Shown here: positions 6,745 through 9,759 of the stretch, one piece after another
Layout of the letters: every line of letters starts with the position of its first letter
How positions within the stretch are numbered: position 1 is the stretch's first letter
NCBI GenBank assembly: GCA_021825035.1
Contig: JAKAIQ010000068.1
Span: 1 to 9,759 of the forward strand
DNA: 9,759 bases
Direction: 5' to 3'
DNA from: Deltaproteobacteria bacterium
GTDB lineage: Bacteria; Desulfobacterota; GWC2-55-46
Position numbers and translations under genes: made by a program
The notes under the pieces: generated by a model
The model's database searches: none
Told to the model about the DNA's origin: nothing
What the model saw: only the letters and a program-made list of their open reading frames with translations

Positions 6745-7197
6745 ATGATGCCCTTAATACAAGGTCTAAGATTGAGATATTGGCTTCCGGCCGTTTTCTG
6801 GTGCGGCTTTATTTTCATCATGTCGACCGCTTTTTTCTCCGCGGAGAATACCGCGCTCGTTATAGACCCCGTGCTGCGCTTCCTTATTCCGGGGATCTCG
6901 GCGCCGCATGTGGAAGCGCTCCACGGACTGATACGCAAGTCCGCGCACGTCACCGAGTATTTCATCCTCGGCATTTTTTTCTTCCGCGCGATACATCTCG
7001 GCTCAAGGGATAAAAAGGCGCTCAGAAGCGCCTTTTTCGCGGCGGCGGCGGTCGTGCTCTACGCCGCCACAGACGAGTTTCATCAGTTGTTTGTGCCCAG
7101 CCGGGGCGCCTCGGTTATCGACGTCGGTATAGACTCATCCGGCGGGATCCTCGCCCAGATAGCGAGCCTCCTGTGGCATTGGAGGAAACCGGCTTAG
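6745..7197 (+). CDS. VanZ-family integral membrane protein
   Basis: A 150-residue hydrophobic protein with the VanZ-like family pattern. There are four likely membrane segments: about residues 13-31, around 70-85, around 96-108 and the C-terminal stretch after 125. Family motifs are R64-K-S-A-H-V-T-E-Y-F-I-L-G-I and T109-D-E-F-H-Q-L-F-V-P-S-R-G-A-S-V-I-D-V, ending D130-S-S-G-G-I-L. The acidic/His residues E71, D110, E111, H113, D126 and D130 lie near membrane borders, as usual in this family. VanZ itself gives low-level teicoplanin resistance, but most relatives have no known biochemical role and many sit in polysaccharide or exosortase loci, so no resistance function should be assumed. The start is the first in-frame ATG after a TAG at 6724-6726. 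GGGAGG at 6726-6731 is 13 bases upstream, longer than ideal; a second ATG at 6748 is worse placed. The gene converges on livF with 30 bp between stops. Confidence 0.9.
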   Translation: MMPLIQGLRLRYWLPAVFWCGFIFIMSTAFFSAENTALVIDPVLRFLIPGISAPHVEALHGLIRKSAHVTEYFILGIFFFRAIHLGSRDKKALRSAFFAAAAVVLYAATDEFHQLFVPSRGASVIDVGIDSSGGILAQIASLLWHWRKPA

Positions 7198-7199
7198 GA

Positions 7200-7236
7200 G
7201 CCGGATAAGGCGTGTCGAGCCCCCGCCTTATCCGGC
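7200..7236. terminator. Convergent hairpin shared by the VanZ-family gene and livF
   Basis: A perfect 13-bp inverted repeat (7200-7212 with 7224-7236) with an 11-nt loop lies two bases after the VanZ-family stop codon and includes the livF stop codon (complement of 7228-7230) in its right arm. Neither strand has a proper T run after the stem. It may act as a bidirectional barrier or 3'-end stabiliser rather than a classic intrinsic terminator. Confidence 0.5.
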
Positions 7237-7965
7237 AGGGGCTTCAAGCTTTCCAAGAAAGACCTTCTCCAGTATGCCGCCTTCAAGGAGCCTCCCGGGC
7301 GCCCCCTCCGCCACAACCCTTCCCCTGTCGAGCACATAGGCCCTGTCGACGAATTCAAGCAGAGACTTTATGTTGTGCTCCACCACCATTATGGATGCGC
7401 CGCGCTTCACGTTTATCTCCCTTATCTTGGCGAAGACCTCCTTGACCATCCTGGGCGAGAGCCCGAGCGAAGGCTCGTCAAGGAGGAGCGCCTCAGGGCC
7501 GGCCACCAGCCCTCTTGCGATGGCGAGCATCTGCTGCTCGCCTCCCGAAAGGGCTCTTGCCTTCGCCTTTCTCTTCGTCTTCAGCGCCGGAAAAGCCGAG
7601 AGCACGTCGTCCATGCGTTTTTTAAGTTCAGACCTGTCCCTTATCGAGAAGCCCCCTATCTCGAGATTCTCTTCTATCGTAAGGCTGGTGAATACGCGCC
7701 TTCCCTGCGGCACAAGGACGACGCCGAGGCCTGACATCCCGTGGACGACAGGGGTTATCGGCCTTCCTTTGTAGGAGACGGCGCCTGAATCTATCGGGGC
7801 TATGCCGAATATCGACTTCAATACCGTTGACTTCCCGGCTCCGTTCGGCCCCATAAGCGCCACCACCTCGCCCTTCTTGAGCGCTATGTCCACCCCGTCA
7901 AGGGCCTTTACCCCGTGATAGTGGACGGATACGCCTTTAAGCTCCAGAATGTTCTCTTCGCCCAT
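7228..7965 (-). CDS. livF: Branched-chain amino acid ABC importer ATPase LivF
   Basis: A 245-residue cytoplasmic ATPase, one of the two nucleotide-binding subunits that drive a Liv-type (HAAT family) importer. ABC motifs in order: Walker A G39-P-N-G-A-G-K-S-T47; Q-loop Q87 in the LivF-type stretch LVPQGRRVFTSLTIEENL; signature L139-S-G-G-E-Q-Q; Walker B with D-loop LLLDEPSLGLSP (160-171, catalytic E164); and switch His197 in VVEHN. All catalytic residues are present and length is normal. The start ATG (complement of 7963-7965) has GGAG six bases upstream (complement of 7972-7975). The gene lies 20 bp downstream of livG and is last in the operon; its stop codon sits in the convergent hairpin. 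Liv-type systems carry Leu/Ile/Val, but relatives import urea, short amides or other amino acids, so the substrate is not fixed by this subunit. Confidence 0.95.
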   Translation of the reverse strand: MGEENILELKGVSVHYHGVKALDGVDIALKKGEVVALMGPNGAGKSTVLKSIFGIAPIDSGAVSYKGRPITPVVHGMSGLGVVLVPQGRRVFTSLTIEENLEIGGFSIRDRSELKKRMDDVLSAFPALKTKRKAKARALSGGEQQMLAIARGLVAGPEALLLDEPSLGLSPRMVKEVFAKIREINVKRGASIMVVEHNIKSLLEFVDRAYVLDRGRVVAEGAPGRLLEGGILEKVFLGKLEAPAG

Positions 7966-7985
7966 TTCGGTCTCCGCCGGAAATT

Positions 7986-8732
7986 CTATTCCCCGAGGTA
8001 CGCATCCGCCACGTCACGTCTTTTAAGCACCTCTTGCGCGCCTCCCTCGGCAAGGAGCCTCCCGCTGTCCATCACTATCACGTGATCGGAAAGCTCCCTT
8101 ATAAGATCCATGTTGTGCTCGATCAGGACGACCGTGAACCCGCTGTCCCGCAGTTCCTTTATTATCGCCGATACGGTCTTTACCATCTGCGGAAAAAGCC
8201 CGGCGAACGGCTCGTCGAAAAGTATTATCCCGGCCTGACCGGTCGCGCACATGGCAAGCGCCCTGGCCACCTCAAGCAGCTTTCTCTGCCCGTAAGAGAG
8301 GTTTACGGCCAGGTCGTCCCTCCTGCCCCAGAGCCCTGTCCTGTTCAGCGCCTCCCCGGCCTGCTTCATGTGATGAGCCTTATGCCTTTCGAAGAAAGCT
8401 CCCCACAGGTTCCTTTCGGTAAGGACCACAAGGATATTGTCGAGCACCGTCATCTGCTCGAAGAGCCGCACCTCCTGGAAGGTCCTGGTGATGCCGTAGG
8501 AAGGTACCTTGCAGGGCTTTATTTTCTTGAGGGGCGGATTGGCGCCAATTGTTACGGCCCCGCCGTCGATGGAGAGCAAGCCGGAGAGGACGTTAACAAG
8601 CGTGGATTTCCCGGAGCCGTTGGGTCCGATGACCGACGTTATCCGGCCCGCCTCGATTGCTATGGAAAGGCCGTCTATGGCCGCAACGCCCGCGAAGCGC
8701 TTTGTAAGTTCCCGTATCTCGAGTTTATGCAT
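7986..8732 (-). CDS. livG: Branched-chain amino acid ABC importer ATPase LivG
   Basis: A 248-residue cytoplasmic ATPase partner of LivF. Motifs: Walker A G36-P-N-G-S-G-K-S-T44; Q-loop Q86 in the LivG-type ITRTFQEVRLF; signature L145-S-Y-G-Q-R-K, where Tyr replaces the first Gly of LSGGQ, a normal LivG trait; Walker B ILFDEPFAGLFP (170-181, E174); switch His206 in LIEHNMDLI; and a C-terminal segment D-S-G-R-L-L-A-E-G typical of LivG. The stretch after the Q-loop (around residues 106-121, ERNLWGAFFERHKAHH) is the usual LivG insertion contacting the membrane subunits. The only plausible start is the ATG at the complement of 8730-8732, with a weak GGGAAA just upstream. It is 89 bp from livM, a wider gap than elsewhere in the operon, and 20 bp before livF. 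Confidence 0.95.
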   Translation of the reverse strand: MHKLEIRELTKRFAGVAAIDGLSIAIEAGRITSVIGPNGSGKSTLVNVLSGLLSIDGGAVTIGANPPLKKIKPCKVPSYGITRTFQEVRLFEQMTVLDNILVVLTERNLWGAFFERHKAHHMKQAGEALNRTGLWGRRDDLAVNLSYGQRKLLEVARALAMCATGQAGIILFDEPFAGLFPQMVKTVSAIIKELRDSGFTVVLIEHNMDLIRELSDHVIVMDSGRLLAEGGAQEVLKRRDVADAYLGE

Positions 8733-8821
8733 TTTCCCGACCGTATGGCTGCGCCCGATATTTGAAGGTTCTATACATTCCGCTTATCGAACGTGGATGC
8801 GCCTTTCCGACTGCTTTTACA
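8733..8821 (-). other. 89-bp intercistronic gap between livM and livG
   Basis: Other junctions in this operon are about 20 bp, so this gap stands out. I find no clear promoter, terminator or strong hairpin on the minus strand, and no small gene with a start and ribosome binding site. It may only be an untranslated linker. Confidence 0.4.
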
Positions 8822-9688
8822 TCAGAGCCTGTACTCTCCAAGTATCCCCTGCGGCCTGAAAAGCATGAGGAGTATCAGGCAGAGTCCGTACACAACCTGA
8901 CGGAGTTCCGCGGCGATGGACGAAGGGAAGCCCGCGAACCTCAGCGCCTCCGGAAGAAGCACCATTATCGCAGCCCCCAACACGGAACCCCTGAGGTTGG
9001 AAAGCCCGCCGAGGATTATTATGGCGAGTATGAAGACCGATTCCATCACCGTAAAGCTCGAAGGGTCTATGAAAGTTATGTAGGCCGCGTATAGCGATCC
9101 CGCTATCGAGGCGAGCAAGGCCGATATGACGAATATCGCGAGCTTGTAGAGAACCGTATTGTAGCCGAAGACCTGTATGGCCGTTTCGTCTTCCCTGACG
9201 GCCTTCAAGACCCTTCCGAACGACGATCGCACGATGAAGGCCGAAATGAGGTAAGCGGCCAGGAAGAAGATGAACGCGAGAACGAGAAATGATGCGTTAG
9301 AAGAAAAGCTCGCTCCGAACAAGGAGGGCCTTGATATGCCGGGTATGCCGAGAGGGCCCCTTGTAAGACCCTGCCAGTTGAGAAGGACGCTATAGACTAT
9401 TACGTTAAATCCAAGCGATACGAGGGCATAGTAGTCGCCGGCGAACCTCGATAGGATCATGCCTATGAGAAATGCCGCGATCCCGGAGGCCGCCATCCCA
9501 GCAAGCATGGAAGGGAAGAAGTTTACGTTGTGAGTCGCGACGAGTATGGCCGTCGCGTACGCGCCGATGCCGTAGAAGGCGGCATGCGCCGTCGAAAGAA
9601 GCCCGGTATAACCGACAACGAGGTTGAGGCTCAAGCCGAGTATCGCATATATGAGAAAGAGTATGCCGAGGTTTATGACGTATTCCAT
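8822..9688 (-). CDS. livM: Branched-chain amino acid ABC importer permease LivM
   Basis: A 288-residue inner-membrane permease with roughly eight hydrophobic segments, forming the translocation channel with LivH. Signature stretches of the family: G26-Y-T-G-L-L-S-T-A-H-A-A-F-Y-G-I-G-A-Y (26-44); G111-P-L-G-I-P-G-I; the cytoplasmic ATPase-coupling loop FGRVLKAVREDETA (157-170) continuing to Q-V-F-G-Y; then GSLYAAY, DPSSFT, GGLSNLRGSVLGA and the terminal LFRPQGILGEYRL. It lacks the long N-terminal extension of E. coli LivM, which is common among environmental homologues. The ATG (complement of 9686-9688) has AGG seven bases upstream and lies 19 bp after the livH stop. Intact and in normal operon order. 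The substrate is branched-chain or related amino acids by family. Confidence 0.95.
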   Translation of the reverse strand: MEYVINLGILFLIYAILGLSLNLVVGYTGLLSTAHAAFYGIGAYATAILVATHNVNFFPSMLAGMAASGIAAFLIGMILSRFAGDYYALVSLGFNVIVYSVLLNWQGLTRGPLGIPGISRPSLFGASFSSNASFLVLAFIFFLAAYLISAFIVRSSFGRVLKAVREDETAIQVFGYNTVLYKLAIFVISALLASIAGSLYAAYITFIDPSSFTVMESVFILAIIILGGLSNLRGSVLGAAIMVLLPEALRFAGFPSSIAAELRQVVYGLCLILLMLFRPQGILGEYRL

Positions 9689-9707
9689 CGAAGCGCCTTT
9701 TAAAAAG

Positions 9708-9759
9708 TCATTTCTTCAGTATGCCCTGCGGCCTCAGGAGAAGGAACGCTATGAGAATT
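9708..9759 (-). CDS. livH: LivH permease, C-terminal fragment at the window edge
   Basis: On the minus strand the last 16 codons read I-L-I-A-F-L-L-L-R-P-Q-G-I-L-K-K and stop at TGA (complement of 9708-9710). The R-P-Q-G-I-L ending after a hydrophobic helix is characteristic of LivH/LivM permeases and matches LivM's own end (F-R-P-Q-G-I-L-G). The position just upstream of livM is the standard place for livH. The remainder of the gene lies beyond the right edge. Only the tail is visible, so the gene name rests on motif plus order. Confidence 0.82.
   Translation of the reverse strand, partial: ILIAFLLLRPQGILKK

Noticed and set aside
6745..7197. Glycopeptide resistance gene vanZ
   Set aside because: It shares the family fold and motifs only. 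There are no vanHAX/RS neighbours, and most VanZ-like proteins are not resistance determinants.
8034..8765. Long (243-codon) plus-strand open frame opposite livG
   Set aside because: livG on the other strand is certain, with every ABC motif. The plus-strand translation is rich in Pro, Arg, His and Tyr and resembles no protein family; it is a codon-bias shadow.

Overview
The window looks like part of a Gram-negative bacterial chromosome. It has two lipoproteins with classic lipoboxes, a PEP-CTERM protein (a surface-sorting signal found with exosortases in envelope-rich, exopolysaccharide-producing bacteria) and a Liv-type ABC importer. The DNA is fairly GC-rich, with frequent AGG/AGA (Arg) and ATA (Ile) codons. 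That combination would suit Desulfobacterota/Nitrospirota-like lineages, but this is only an impression and the taxon cannot be fixed from the sequence. Genes are dense and each strand forms a coherent block.

Plus-strand block (1-7197): the 3' end of a PEP-CTERM protein gene runs in from the left edge and ends at an almost ideal terminator. After a gene-free spacer with a good sigma70-type promoter comes a 760-residue TPR-repeat lipoprotein gene. A probable hairpin terminator and a new promoter separate it from a two-gene unit: an extended-SDR nucleotide-sugar epimerase followed 23 bp later by a second, 756-residue TPR lipoprotein. The second lipoprotein is a full-length colinear paralogue of the first. 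A strong terminator closes that unit, and a VanZ-family membrane protein gene follows. A PEP-CTERM protein, PrsT-like TPR lipoproteins, a sugar epimerase and a VanZ-like protein together resemble the edge of an exosortase/exopolysaccharide locus. No exosortase or glycosyltransferase lies inside the window, so that link is inference.

Minus-strand block (7228-9759): this is a branched-chain amino acid (or related substrate) ABC importer operon in the order livH (only the last 16 codons, at the right edge), livM, livG, livF. It converges on the VanZ gene, with 30 bp between the two stop codons and a 13-bp perfect hairpin across the junction. No periplasmic binding protein gene is visible; it would have to lie outside the window.

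The most interesting feature is the pair of ancient paralogous TPR lipoproteins bracketing a sugar epimerase beside a PEP-CTERM gene. I found no CRISPR array, tRNA, rRNA, transposase or integration site. I do not see a clearly undescribed system.
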